A stretch of 8,224 nucleotides of DNA from Prevotellaceae bacterium UBA7017 (GCA_002449535.1 DJWZ01000019.1:1-8224); one strand, 5' to 3'. Shown: positions 1 to 6,641, counted from the first letter of the stretch. Notes: generated from the sequence alone by a model not told the origin. Made by a program: numbers and translations.

Positions 1-29
1 TAGAAATAAAACTGCTTACCGATTCGTTT

Positions 30-66
30 AGGTAATGCATCATGCATAATGAATGCATAATTACCT
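30..66 (-). other. Inverted repeat just downstream of dnaX
   Basis: AGGTAAT at 30-36 pairs with ATTACCT at 60-66. With a 3-nt bulge, GCAT (37-40) then pairs with ATGC (53-56), giving an 11-bp imperfect stem that starts six bases past the dnaX stop. The loop side contains two of three closely spaced ATGCAT hexamers (35-40, 42-47, 53-58). In the minus direction no T-run follows directly, only a looser T-rich stretch near 1-15, so this is at best a weak or Rho-assisted 3' end of the dnaX transcript. Confidence 0.35.
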
Positions 67-71
67 CTCAG

Positions 72-1802
72 CTATCTCTCCAGCTTCAGTCCTAACTGCT
101 TCTGCATCCTTGCAAAAGCAGGATTTGTTTCTACTATCTTGTCGAGTATTTCCTGAGGTGTTAGTCTCGTTACCACCTCTTCCTTATTCGCTAACCGCGT
201 GGTGACAGTCAATCTACCATTATGCAACAATTTTGCGAGTTGATTCTGCACCTGTGGCAACATATTCTCCACATCATCCTTCAGCATAGTGTTTTCGAAC
301 ACCGCCTCGACCTTAGGCCATTCCGGCATCTTGATAAGGACATTGTGCATGCGTGACGCAATTGCCACATCCTTTGGATTCTGAGCCAGAAGGTTACACA
401 GTCGCAGCCATTCTCTTCTGACATCGTCTTCCGTAAACCTCTCGTTCTCGTTGGCTGTTTCCCCCAAAGGAGCCACATCCCTTCTCTGTTCCTTCTTCAT
501 ACTTAATGACGCGAAGGAACCTCCGAGGGAGCTAATATTCAGTTTCTTTGGCTTTACCTCAGCCGTTTTCGTTGGCTCTGCCGATACGGCAGGCTTTGCA
601 GCAATCTTTCTCTCTACACTCTTCTGCACCGTTCCCTGAGGGAGCGTGAGCAGGTTAAACAGGGATTTTAAACGCTTCTTAGGGCTACGCCCCGCGCTTT
701 CCCCATCTTCCTCCTGTGTTATCTGAGCCACCTGTATCAGGGTCAGTTCCACAAGCAGTCGCTTATTGCTGCTCTGCCTGTAGCTGAGGTCACATTGATT
801 TAGTAATTTCAATGCTCTGTACAGGAACTTCGGAGTGCATCGCTTTGCCTGCTCTGCATATTTCTGTCGTTGCGACTCGCTGGTTTCTATCAGTTGTGTA
901 GTACGGGCATCCGACGACATCAACACGTTTCTTACATGAGAAGCAAGTCCGTTTATCATCAGTCCCCCGTCAAAGCCATGTGAGAAGATGTTGTTTACTA
1001 TCAGCATCACCTCGCTAACCTTATTTTCCAGAGCCAAGTCAATAATTTTGAAATAGTTCTCGGAATCCAGCATATTGAGGTCTTCCAACACCTTCTGGTA
1101 TGTTATATTTCCTTGACAGAAAGATGCTGCCTGGTCAAATATCGACAACGCATCTCTCATTCCGCCGTCCGCCTTCTCGGCTATCACGTTAAGAGCCTGC
1201 TCTTCGTATGTAATGCCTTCGTTCTTTGCCACATACTCCAGATGGTTCACAATGCTCTGTACCGACATACGTTCAAAGTCGTATATCTGACAACGCGAGA
1301 TAATGGTTGGAAGTATCTTGTGCTTTTCTGTTGTGGCGAGAATAAAGATTACATGTGCCGGTGGTTCCTCCAAAGTCTTCAGGAAAGCATTGAAGGCTGC
1401 TGTTGACAGCATATGCACCTCGTCAATGATAAACACCTTATATTTTCCTGTCTGTGGCGGTATGTGTGTCTGCTCCATCAAGGCTTTTATATGCTCTACA
1501 CCATTGTTGGAAGCAGCATCCAGTTCAAAAATGTTCAGCGAACGTCCTTCCGCAAAAGCCTTACAACTGTCACATTCTCCACAAGCGTCTCCTGTGGCAG
1601 TCGGGTTAAGGCAGTTAATGACCTTTGCAAAGATACGGGCACATGTTGTCTTACCTACTCCGCGAGGTCCGCAGAAAAGGTATGCATGAGCCAGTTTTCC
1701 GCTACTAACAGCATTCTTCAATGTCGTGGTCAGCGAACTCTGTCCCACAACGCTGTCGAAAGTCAACGGACGATATTTTCTTGCCGATACTATGTATTCC
1801 AT
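72..1802 (-). CDS. dnaX: DNA polymerase III subunit gamma/tau (clamp loader)
   Basis: This is the ATPase subunit of the replicative clamp loader, which opens and loads the beta clamp at primed sites and bridges polymerase cores. The 576-residue product shows the full family order: a Walker A loop GPRGVGKT at residues 45-52; a zinc-binding cysteine set at C64, C74, C77 and C80; the Walker B/DExH segment IIDEVHML around 125-132; sensor 1 LATTEKHK near 155-162; and the SRC arginine finger at 169-171. The clamp-loader lid and collar follow to about residue 370. A Lys/Ala/Pro-rich linker (about 375-440) then leads to a C-terminal tau-type domain. The ATG at 1800-1802 gives the canonical N-terminus (YxVxARKYRPxxF). 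I see no A-rich slippery heptamer like the E. coli gamma frameshift site. No Bacteroidetes promoter motif is visible in the gap upstream, so co-transcription with lysS is plausible. Confidence 0.97.
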   Translation of the reverse strand: MEYIVSARKYRPLTFDSVVGQSSLTTTLKNAVSSGKLAHAYLFCGPRGVGKTTCARIFAKVINCLNPTATGDACGECDSCKAFAEGRSLNIFELDAASNNGVEHIKALMEQTHIPPQTGKYKVFIIDEVHMLSTAAFNAFLKTLEEPPAHVIFILATTEKHKILPTIISRCQIYDFERMSVQSIVNHLEYVAKNEGITYEEQALNVIAEKADGGMRDALSIFDQAASFCQGNITYQKVLEDLNMLDSENYFKIIDLALENKVSEVMLIVNNIFSHGFDGGLMINGLASHVRNVLMSSDARTTQLIETSESQRQKYAEQAKRCTPKFLYRALKLLNQCDLSYRQSSNKRLLVELTLIQVAQITQEEDGESAGRSPKKRLKSLFNLLTLPQGTVQKSVERKIAAKPAVSAEPTKTAEVKPKKLNISSLGGSFASLSMKKEQRRDVAPLGETANENERFTEDDVRREWLRLCNLLAQNPKDVAIASRMHNVLIKMPEWPKVEAVFENTMLKDDVENMLPQVQNQLAKLLHNGRLTVTTRLANKEEVVTRLTPQEILDKIVETNPAFARMQKQLGLKLER

Positions 1803-1916
1803 TCTTAGGGAATTAAGAATTTTGAATTATAAATTAAGAATTAAAAGGTGAAAGGAAGAAGGAAGAAAGTTTTATACTGACTACTCCCACAAATAAACCT
1901 TCATCCAAACAAACCC
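1803..1916 (-). repeat. AT-rich lysS-dnaX gap with direct repeats
   Basis: The gap holds two copies of AATTAAGAATT (1811-1821 and 1832-1842) whose starts are 21 bp apart, and a tandem GGAAGAA (1854-1860, 1861-1867). No hairpin terminator for lysS is visible. No TAnnTTTG promoter is visible on the minus strand for dnaX, which argues for read-through. Low-complexity strings of this kind are, from memory, common between genes in Prevotella-like genomes. Confidence 0.5.
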
Positions 1917-3650
1917 TTAAACTTTATTAGCTGCATCTATGTATGCCTGGAATTCCTCTACCTTTGGATTCTCCAATCCCAGCTTAAACTTCTTGTTTAC
2001 TCCACATACATCCATCTGCAACTTCTGTGCCTTTACATCCTTCAGGTCGCTGATGAGGTAATAGCCAGCCTTGTTGAAGAGAGGTATCCATTCCTTTGCA
2101 ACACCTATTGCCGTCCATTCCTCTTCGCTTGCCTTTGGCTGCTTTGGTTCCGGTTTCATCTGTGGGAAGAAGAGCACCTCCTGTATGAAAGCATTTCCAG
2201 TCATAAGCATCACAAGTCGGTCGATACCGATGCCGATACCCGATGTAGGAGGCATACCATACTGCAGGGCACGCAAGAAGTCGTGGTCTATTATCATTGC
2301 CTCATCATCGCCCTTGTCGGCAAGCTTCATCTGGTCTATGAAACGCTCTTCCTGATCTATTGGGTCGTTGAGTTCTGAATAAGCATTTGCCAACTCCTTA
2401 CCATTTACCATCAGCTCGAAGCGTTCTGTCAAGCCAGCCTTAGAGCGGTGCATCTTCGTCAGAGGCGACATCTCTACAGGATAGTCGGTAATGAATGTAG
2501 GTTGTATGAAGGTACCTTCGCAGGTCTCGCCGAATATCTCGTCTATCAGCTTGCCCCTACCCATTGTCTCGTCAACCTCTATCTCCAGTTTCTTCGCTAC
2601 CTCACGCATTTCCTCCTCAGACATTTCAGAGAGGTCGTAGCCAGTCTTTTCCTTTATGGCATCCAGGATAGGCAGACGACGGAAAGGAGCCTTGAAAGAA
2701 ATCACCTTGCCATCAATCTCTGTCTCTGGCTTGCCATTTACGGCAATACATATTTCCTCAAGCAGCTTTTCCGTAAATGACATCATCCAGTTATAGTCCT
2801 TGTATGACACATACAGTTCCATACAGGTAAACTCCGGATTATGGTTTTTGTCCATACCTTCATTACGGAAGTTCTTGCCTATCTCATAGACACCCTCGAA
2901 GCCACCTACTATGAGGCGTTTCAGATACAGCTCTGTCGCTATGCGCATATACATAGGAATGTTCAGCGCATTAAAGTGGGTTATGAATGGTCTTGCAGAA
3001 GCACCTCCGGCAATAGACTGCAAGGTCGGTGTCTCCACTTCTGTATATCCAGCCTCGTCGAGCACCTTTCTCAAAGTCCTCAATACTGTCGCACGTTTCA
3101 AGAAGGTGTCCTTTACGCCTTCATTAACCACCAAGTCAACATAACGCTGACGATAGCGCAATTCCGGGTCGTCGAACTTATCGTATGCCACACCATCCTT
3201 ATACTTTACTATAGGCAATGGTTTGAGCGACTTTGCCAAGACGGTCATCTCTTTTGCATGAACGGAGATTTCTCCCATCTGGGTGCGGAACACAAATCCC
3301 TTGATGCCGATAAAGTCACCGATATCCAACAGCTTTTTGAACACCTTGTTATACAGTTCCTTATCCTCGCCTGGGCAGAGGTCGTCACGTGTGATATATA
3401 CCTGTATGCGTCCCTTTGAGTCTTGCAGCTCTATGAAAGCCGCCTTTCCCATGATGCGTTGTGACATCATACGACCTGCGATACATACATCACGCTGAGG
3501 AGCGTCATCCTTAAACTCTTTTATGATATCTGTCGAAAAAGCATCTGTTGGATACTCGGCAGCAGGATATGGGTCAATACCCATGTTTCTCAACTCCTGA
3601 AGGCTTTCCCTACGCCCTATTTCCTGTTCTGAAAGTTCTAATATATTCAT
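1917..3650 (-). CDS. lysS: Lysine-tRNA ligase (class II)
   Basis: Charges tRNA-Lys with lysine in the cytoplasm at the cost of ATP. The 577-residue protein has an N-terminal OB-fold anticodon-binding domain (about residues 55-140, including GRMMSQRIMGKAAF). The class II catalytic core follows, with motif 1 around 205-221 (ETPTLQSIAGGASARPF), motif 2 from about 262 (RNEGMDKNHNPEFT) and motif 3 at 471-478 (GIGIGIDR). E. coli LysRS ends soon after the FFPQMKPE-like segment (about 494-501). Here some 75 residues follow (about 502-577), a predicted helical tail that I recall from Bacteroidetes LysRS. The ATG at 3648-3650 gives a normal N-terminus, preceded by AAGG with very short spacing and by a Bacteroidetes promoter about 25 bases upstream. 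It is divergent from the ATPase gene and probably heads a transcript that continues into dnaX. Confidence 0.97.
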   Translation of the reverse strand: MNILELSEQEIGRRESLQELRNMGIDPYPAAEYPTDAFSTDIIKEFKDDAPQRDVCIAGRMMSQRIMGKAAFIELQDSKGRIQVYITRDDLCPGEDKELYNKVFKKLLDIGDFIGIKGFVFRTQMGEISVHAKEMTVLAKSLKPLPIVKYKDGVAYDKFDDPELRYRQRYVDLVVNEGVKDTFLKRATVLRTLRKVLDEAGYTEVETPTLQSIAGGASARPFITHFNALNIPMYMRIATELYLKRLIVGGFEGVYEIGKNFRNEGMDKNHNPEFTCMELYVSYKDYNWMMSFTEKLLEEICIAVNGKPETEIDGKVISFKAPFRRLPILDAIKEKTGYDLSEMSEEEMREVAKKLEIEVDETMGRGKLIDEIFGETCEGTFIQPTFITDYPVEMSPLTKMHRSKAGLTERFELMVNGKELANAYSELNDPIDQEERFIDQMKLADKGDDEAMIIDHDFLRALQYGMPPTSGIGIGIDRLVMLMTGNAFIQEVLFFPQMKPEPKQPKASEEEWTAIGVAKEWIPLFNKAGYYLISDLKDVKAQKLQMDVCGVNKKFKLGLENPKVEEFQAYIDAANKV

Positions 3651-3673
3651 TACCTTATTATTTAATTTGTGTG

Positions 3674-3704
3674 CAAAGGTACGAAAAATAAGCGAAAACC
3701 AAAA
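3674..3704 (-). promoter_or_regulatory. lysS promoter (Bacteroidetes type)
   Basis: Read on the minus strand, TACCTTTG at 3681-3674 fits the -7 consensus TAnnTTTG. TTTG at 3703-3700 is a candidate -33 box with an 18-nt spacer. The transcript would start near 3667, leaving a leader of under 20 nt. The -33 region lies inside a 24-bp run of four near-identical hexamers (3694-3717). Confidence 0.65.
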
Positions 3705-3717
3705 CGAAAACGAAAAC
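3694..3717. repeat. Four tandem GAAAAC-like hexamers
   Basis: GAAAAC, CAAAAC, GAAAAC, GAAAAC run without gaps over 3694-3717, covering and extending upstream of the lysS -33 box. The copies are 6 bp apart, so they do not keep a fixed helical face. They may be simple slippage DNA or an A-tract-like upstream element. Confidence 0.6.
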
Positions 3718-3754
3718 TTTTCTTGCTCAAAAGAGCTTTTGTGTGCAGAAAAGT
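3716..3754. promoter_or_regulatory. Nested dyad between divergent promoters
   Basis: A 14-bp dyad, CAAAAG-AG-CTTTTG (3728-3741), is nested in a wider inverted repeat ACTTTTCT (3716-3723) / AGAAAAGT (3747-3754). It lies between the lysS promoter and the promoter of the ATPase gene, where an operator for either would be expected. The binding role is inferred from position and symmetry only. Confidence 0.4.
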
Positions 3755-3772
3755 GAAGATTTTTTGAAGATT
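3754..3772 (+). promoter_or_regulatory. Direct repeat TGAAGATT upstream of -33
   Basis: TGAAGATT occurs at 3754-3761 and again at 3765-3772. The start-to-start spacing is 11 bp, about one helical turn, and the second copy ends one base before the -33 TTTG at 3774. This is the usual geometry for an activator or response-regulator site, but no regulator is identifiable. Confidence 0.4.
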
Positions 3773-3773
3773 C

Positions 3774-3805
3774 TTTGGTAGTTATCTGAAATTTGCATAC
3801 TTTTG
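3774..3805 (+). promoter_or_regulatory. Promoter of the AAA+ ATPase operon
   Basis: TTTG at 3774-3777 and TACTTTTG (TAnnTTTG) at 3798-3805, with a 20-nt spacer, match the Bacteroidetes housekeeping promoter well. Transcription would begin near 3811. The first credible start codon is at 4225, so the leader would be about 410 nt long. No better promoter was seen closer to the gene. Confidence 0.65.
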
Positions 3806-3810
3806 TCCCG

Positions 3811-4083
3811 CTAAACGCAAATTTTTTATCACATAATCAAAACTGTTTAACAAAGAACATGAAAGAAGTAACGACAATGTTATGCCGAGCGGTTATAAGG
3901 CGAAGTTAACACTTTGACTTGTAATTCAACGGGTGCATTGCGTCTTGTCGCTACCGATGCGTTCTTTGAGGCTCCGCCTCGAAAAACAAGAGCGCCTCAG
4001 CAATTCAAGCGAGCTTGATTGCATTCGGCTTTTGCGTTCTTTGACCTATTGATACAGTTTTGTCCGATTATGTGATAGAGAAA
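3811..4083 (+). ncRNA. Candidate structured leader RNA or small RNA
   Basis: Starting ten bases after the predicted transcription start, 3822-3838 pairs with 4066-4082: an 11-bp perfect core, ATCACATAATC / GATTATGTGAT, plus six outer pairs including two G-U. After a 4-nt bulge (GTCC, 4062-4065), AAAACTGT (3839-3846) pairs with ACAGTTTT (4054-4061). Further in, CAAAGAAC (3851-3858) pairs with GTTCTTTG (4036-4043), and 3860-3865 with 4029-4034. The interior has a GAGGC-TCC-GCCTC hairpin (3968-3980) and a bulged hairpin at 4000-4022 with a CGAG loop. A 12-base direct repeat, TGCGTTCTTTGA, sits at 3958-3969 and 4033-4044. It does not resemble RNase P RNA, tmRNA or SRP RNA motifs that I know. Alternatives are a MITE-like inverted-repeat insertion or a riboswitch-like leader. 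Confidence 0.45.
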
Positions 4084-4106
4084 TCCCTAAAGGAAGACTC
4101 TATAAT

Positions 4107-4148
4107 ATACTCTTAGGCACTTGCATAATTGCAGTTGCCTAAATACTC
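4107..4148 (+). other. 30-bp palindrome flanked by ATACTC repeats
   Basis: TTAGGCA (4113-4119) pairs with TGCCTAA (4136-4142). After one mismatch, five more pairs (4121-4125 with 4130-4134, one of them G-U) close a TAAT loop. The palindrome is flanked by ATACTC at 4107-4112 and 4143-4148. In RNA this would be a stable hairpin in the leader, about 80 nt before the start codon. As DNA it resembles a tiny insertion with target duplications or a palindromic protein site. Confidence 0.55.
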
Positions 4149-4153
4149 TCGTG

Positions 4154-4180
4154 CCCCCCCTATTCCAACCGGTCAGGGGG
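4154..4180 (+). other. C7/G5 hairpin in the leader
   Basis: A run of seven C (4154-4160) can pair with five G (4176-4180) around a loop containing ACCGGT. It is followed by a mixed pyrimidine stretch (AACTTCCTTTTAC), not a clean T-run. It could act as an attenuator or a translation-level structure about 45 nt before the ATG. The C7 run is also a possible slippage site. Confidence 0.4.
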
Positions 4181-4224
4181 AACTTCCTTTTACACTTCCA
4201 CTTTTACTTACATTTATTAAAATT

Positions 4225-6003
4225 ATGGAAAACATTTTTGACATTACTACTACAGACATTTGTTTATATAATGCGTTTTGCAAACAGAACAGAAGAACCT
4301 TCTGGACGTTTTTACACCACCTTGCGCAGCAAGAAGATATCTATTCCACCCACCTTACTGACTTCGGACCCTATAAAGATAAAGATTCTGACCCAGTTGA
4401 CTATTACGTCTTTTCCTATGGTAAAGAGATAGTCCTCCTGTTTCTGGAGAAATACACTCTTAAACAGGAAAAAATCGACAAGGCAAAAGGTACATTTTGG
4501 AGTTCACGTGTTGATGACTTGGTACCGATTATCGATGCTACCCGCTTCGTCAAAAGAAGAGTCGATGTCGTTGCTCCGGGAACAAAGGTACAAAGCATCA
4601 TGCTGTCCGATCGCGAATGCTTTGCCGACCTGATGGAATGTATGGAAGACATCGAGTTTCCCTTCCATATCATCGACAACCTCCGCACCCTCAGCAAGAG
4701 GTCCATTGAGGTGAATGAACAATATGGCGAAAAGGGCAAAAGCCTAATGGATGCCGTAATCCATTGTGACAGCATCCTCCCCGAAGAAGACGATATCACA
4801 GTCAAAAAATGCATTGAAGAAGGCGATGATGATGAGGAAGAGGAGGAGAAAGAAGAAGAAGCTCAAGATGATAAGGAAGACAACTTCGACAATGAACTTG
4901 ATGAATTTATCAAGAGGATGGATGAATGTTCCCCATATTGCAGTCCCACTTCTTCAGAGGAAAATAATGATGACAATGATGAAAAGGAGGAGAATGAAGA
5001 TGATGATGATTACGACTTCGACCAAGCCCTCCAAGATTTCCTCGAACGCTCTGCGGAAGAGGATAGGAAAGAGAGACAAAGCCCCTTCTCCACCTCCCAT
5101 AGTGATATTGAGATGAATGAAAACACTCATGTGAATGTGGAGATACTGCGTCTCAATCAGGAACCACAGCTTGCACTTCTGAAACTCGTGGGATGTGACG
5201 AGATAAAACGTCGCATGGACGAATTACTGTCGCTTGGCATCTATAACAATCTCATGCGTAAGCACTTCCCTGACAGCAAGCAGCACGACATCTCTCTGCA
5301 TAGCATCTTCTACGGTCGCCCAGGAACCGGTAAGACGACAGTCTGCAAGATTTACGGTGCCCTACTCCATCAAGCCGGCGTCCTTTCCTCCGGCCATGTC
5401 GTAGTATGCGACCGTGGCACCTTTATCGGTCCCCTCTGGGGTGATGAAGAGCGCGCCCTGCGAAAAGTGCTTGAGATAGCAAAAGGTGGAGTGCTGATGA
5501 TTGACGAGGCATACCTGCTGGGCGGAAAAAGCGACCGCGACCCGGGAAGGCTCGTCATACAACTGCTGATGAACATCCTTGCAGACGAGAGTCAACGTGA
5601 TCTTGCTGTCGTACTGTGCGGATACAAGGAACCCATGAAGCAGCTTCTCGCTGTCAATCCGGGACTCGACTCACGATTTCCTAATAAGTTTGAGTTCCCT
5701 GACTTCAGTGTCGAAGACCTTCTTAGGATTACCCTGCGTCGCATCGACGAGTACAATTATGAGTTCACCGACCAGGCGTGGGAAAAATACTGCGACATAC
5801 TGAAAAAGGCCTACCAGCAGCGCGACCCCGACACATGGGGCAATGCCCGCTTTGTAGCCAATCAGTTAGACAGGATATACATACAGCACGCCGCCCGCTG
5901 CGTACACCATATCCCTAAAGACATCTCACAGATGCGAACCATCACAGCAGACGACATTCAACCCATCGAAGTTCCCAAACCCCGCATGAGGATAGGATTT
6001 TGA
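4225..6003 (+). CDS. CbbX/SpoVK-type AAA+ ATPase with novel N-terminus
   Basis: A 592-residue protein in three parts. Residues 1 to about 185 match nothing I recognise. Residues about 187-285 are a very acidic, probably disordered linker with two copies of FDxxLxxF[I/L]xR (F221-R231 and F265-R275). Residues about 310-560 are one AAA+ module of the CbbX/SpoVK/EccA class: GRPGTGKT Walker A at 364-371, GGVLMIDEAY Walker B at 421-430 (D427, E428), VVLCGY sensor 1, NPGLDSRF with arginine finger R484, and GNAR with sensor-2 R542. Family members remodel proteins, such as inhibited Rubisco for CbbX, using ATP; the target here is unknown. The ATG at 4225 is chosen over the in-frame TTG at 4129 because the extra 32 codons overlap the leader hairpins. 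The next gene begins 6 nt after the stop. No transmembrane segment or signal peptide is evident. Confidence 0.88.
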   Translation: MENIFDITTTDICLYNAFCKQNRRTFWTFLHHLAQQEDIYSTHLTDFGPYKDKDSDPVDYYVFSYGKEIVLLFLEKYTLKQEKIDKAKGTFWSSRVDDLVPIIDATRFVKRRVDVVAPGTKVQSIMLSDRECFADLMECMEDIEFPFHIIDNLRTLSKRSIEVNEQYGEKGKSLMDAVIHCDSILPEEDDITVKKCIEEGDDDEEEEEKEEEAQDDKEDNFDNELDEFIKRMDECSPYCSPTSSEENNDDNDEKEENEDDDDYDFDQALQDFLERSAEEDRKERQSPFSTSHSDIEMNENTHVNVEILRLNQEPQLALLKLVGCDEIKRRMDELLSLGIYNNLMRKHFPDSKQHDISLHSIFYGRPGTGKTTVCKIYGALLHQAGVLSSGHVVVCDRGTFIGPLWGDEERALRKVLEIAKGGVLMIDEAYLLGGKSDRDPGRLVIQLLMNILADESQRDLAVVLCGYKEPMKQLLAVNPGLDSRFPNKFEFPDFSVEDLLRITLRRIDEYNYEFTDQAWEKYCDILKKAYQQRDPDTWGNARFVANQLDRIYIQHAARCVHHIPKDISQMRTITADDIQPIEVPKPRMRIGF

Positions 6004-6009
6004 TAATGC

Positions 6010-6585
6010 ATGGAATATAGAAATTATTTTTTCGACCTTGATATTATGCGAAAACGAAGTATATATTGTGTGTGCCACTGCACACCGACAGATGGCATTA
6101 CCCATCTTGAAGCACGCATGCTTCACGATATGATAAATCGACAGATACACGCATTGTTCAGCCTGAAGGACTGCCGTTGGAAGTATAAACGCGGTTTGTA
6201 TATGGGCGACCTCTGTGCCTCTTCCGGACATCCTTGGTGGGCAATGAAGGTATGGTGCCTCACGATGGCACTGATAATAGAAAAAGACTATGACGACTGG
6301 ATATATGAATGGATAAATCCAGAGTATGTCAGCATCAGAGGGGTACTGTCCGAGGAGGAAAGCATCATCCTTGGGCGTCGTATCGACGATTTGTGGCGAA
6401 AACTCGGACATCCGGAGAAAGCTTACATGGAAGAAGTAGCACGAGGCAGATATGACGATTTCTGGTACGAAAAGTATGACTACGACCGCAACTGCTTCGA
6501 AGAATCTGGGGCTGAAGAACAAGAGTATGAAGAGAGACTGAAGACAGAAGCTCTGTTCCACGAGGGACAGAGCTTTTGCTGTTAA
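6010..6585 (+). CDS. Uncharacterised Cys/Trp/Tyr-rich ATPase partner protein
   Basis: I do not recognise this 191-residue protein. It begins six bases after the ATPase stop codon with no promoter between, so the two are almost certainly co-transcribed and probably co-functional, perhaps as ATPase and adaptor or substrate. It has no signal peptide or membrane helix. Nine cysteines are present, with YCVCHC at 19-24 and a terminal CC. It is rich in aromatic residues (for example HPWWAMKVWC, 74-83, and DDWIYEWI, 95-102). The C-terminal third is charged and probably helical (about 115-185). The CxCHC cluster could bind metal, but the partner ligands are not obvious. The ATG at 6010 is preferred because it abuts the upstream gene; an ATG at 6046 is the next option. 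The final codons double as a long hairpin. An open frame on the opposite strand (5926-6606) looks like a shadow. Confidence 0.8.
   Translation: MEYRNYFFDLDIMRKRSIYCVCHCTPTDGITHLEARMLHDMINRQIHALFSLKDCRWKYKRGLYMGDLCASSGHPWWAMKVWCLTMALIIEKDYDDWIYEWINPEYVSIRGVLSEEESIILGRRIDDLWRKLGHPEKAYMEEVARGRYDDFWYEKYDYDRNCFEESGAEEQEYEERLKTEALFHEGQSFCC
6545..6578 (+). terminator. 15-bp hairpin inside the 3' end of the CDS
   Basis: Bases 6545-6559 pair with 6564-6578 without a bulge: 15 pairs, two of them G-U, around the tetraloop ACGA. The stem ends four bases before the stop codon at 6583. No U-tract follows directly; a T-rich run appears only at about 6629-6650. It may therefore be a non-canonical terminator, a 3'-exonuclease block for the ATPase operon mRNA, or a processing site. 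Termination is inferred; the pairing is visible. Confidence 0.5.
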
Positions 6586-6641
6586 ATGTCTCAAGTCAGT
6601 TATCATTTAAACTTTATCCTTAAACTATTATTTTTTTTCTT

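Noticed and set aside
602..720. Possible dnaX programmed frameshift site for a gamma product
   Set aside because: In the linker region the minus strand has only short A-runs (for example AAGAAG, AAAA). No A6-A7 heptamer with a following stem was found.
2841..3419. 192-codon open frame on the plus strand inside lysS
   Set aside because: lysS has full family motifs throughout this stretch; the opposite frame has none.
3880..3940. tRNA-like strings (a D-arm-like GCCGAGCGGTTATAAGGC, then a CTTGTAA loop as in tRNA-Thr)
   Set aside because: The spacing between the two arms is far too long. There is no T-arm (GGTTCRANTCC), and no acceptor stem could be drawn around them.
4129..4224. In-frame TTG start giving a 624-residue ATPase
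   Set aside because: The added 32 codons lie over the leader hairpins and the C7/G5 stem. They would encode a Pro/Leu-rich stretch that does not look like part of the domain. The ATG at 4225 is a more usual start in an AT-rich context.
5926..6606. 226-codon open frame on the minus strand opposite the second operon gene
   Set aside because: It overlaps the ATPase end and all of the better-placed 191-aa gene. It has no promoter or sensible context and reads as a composition artefact.
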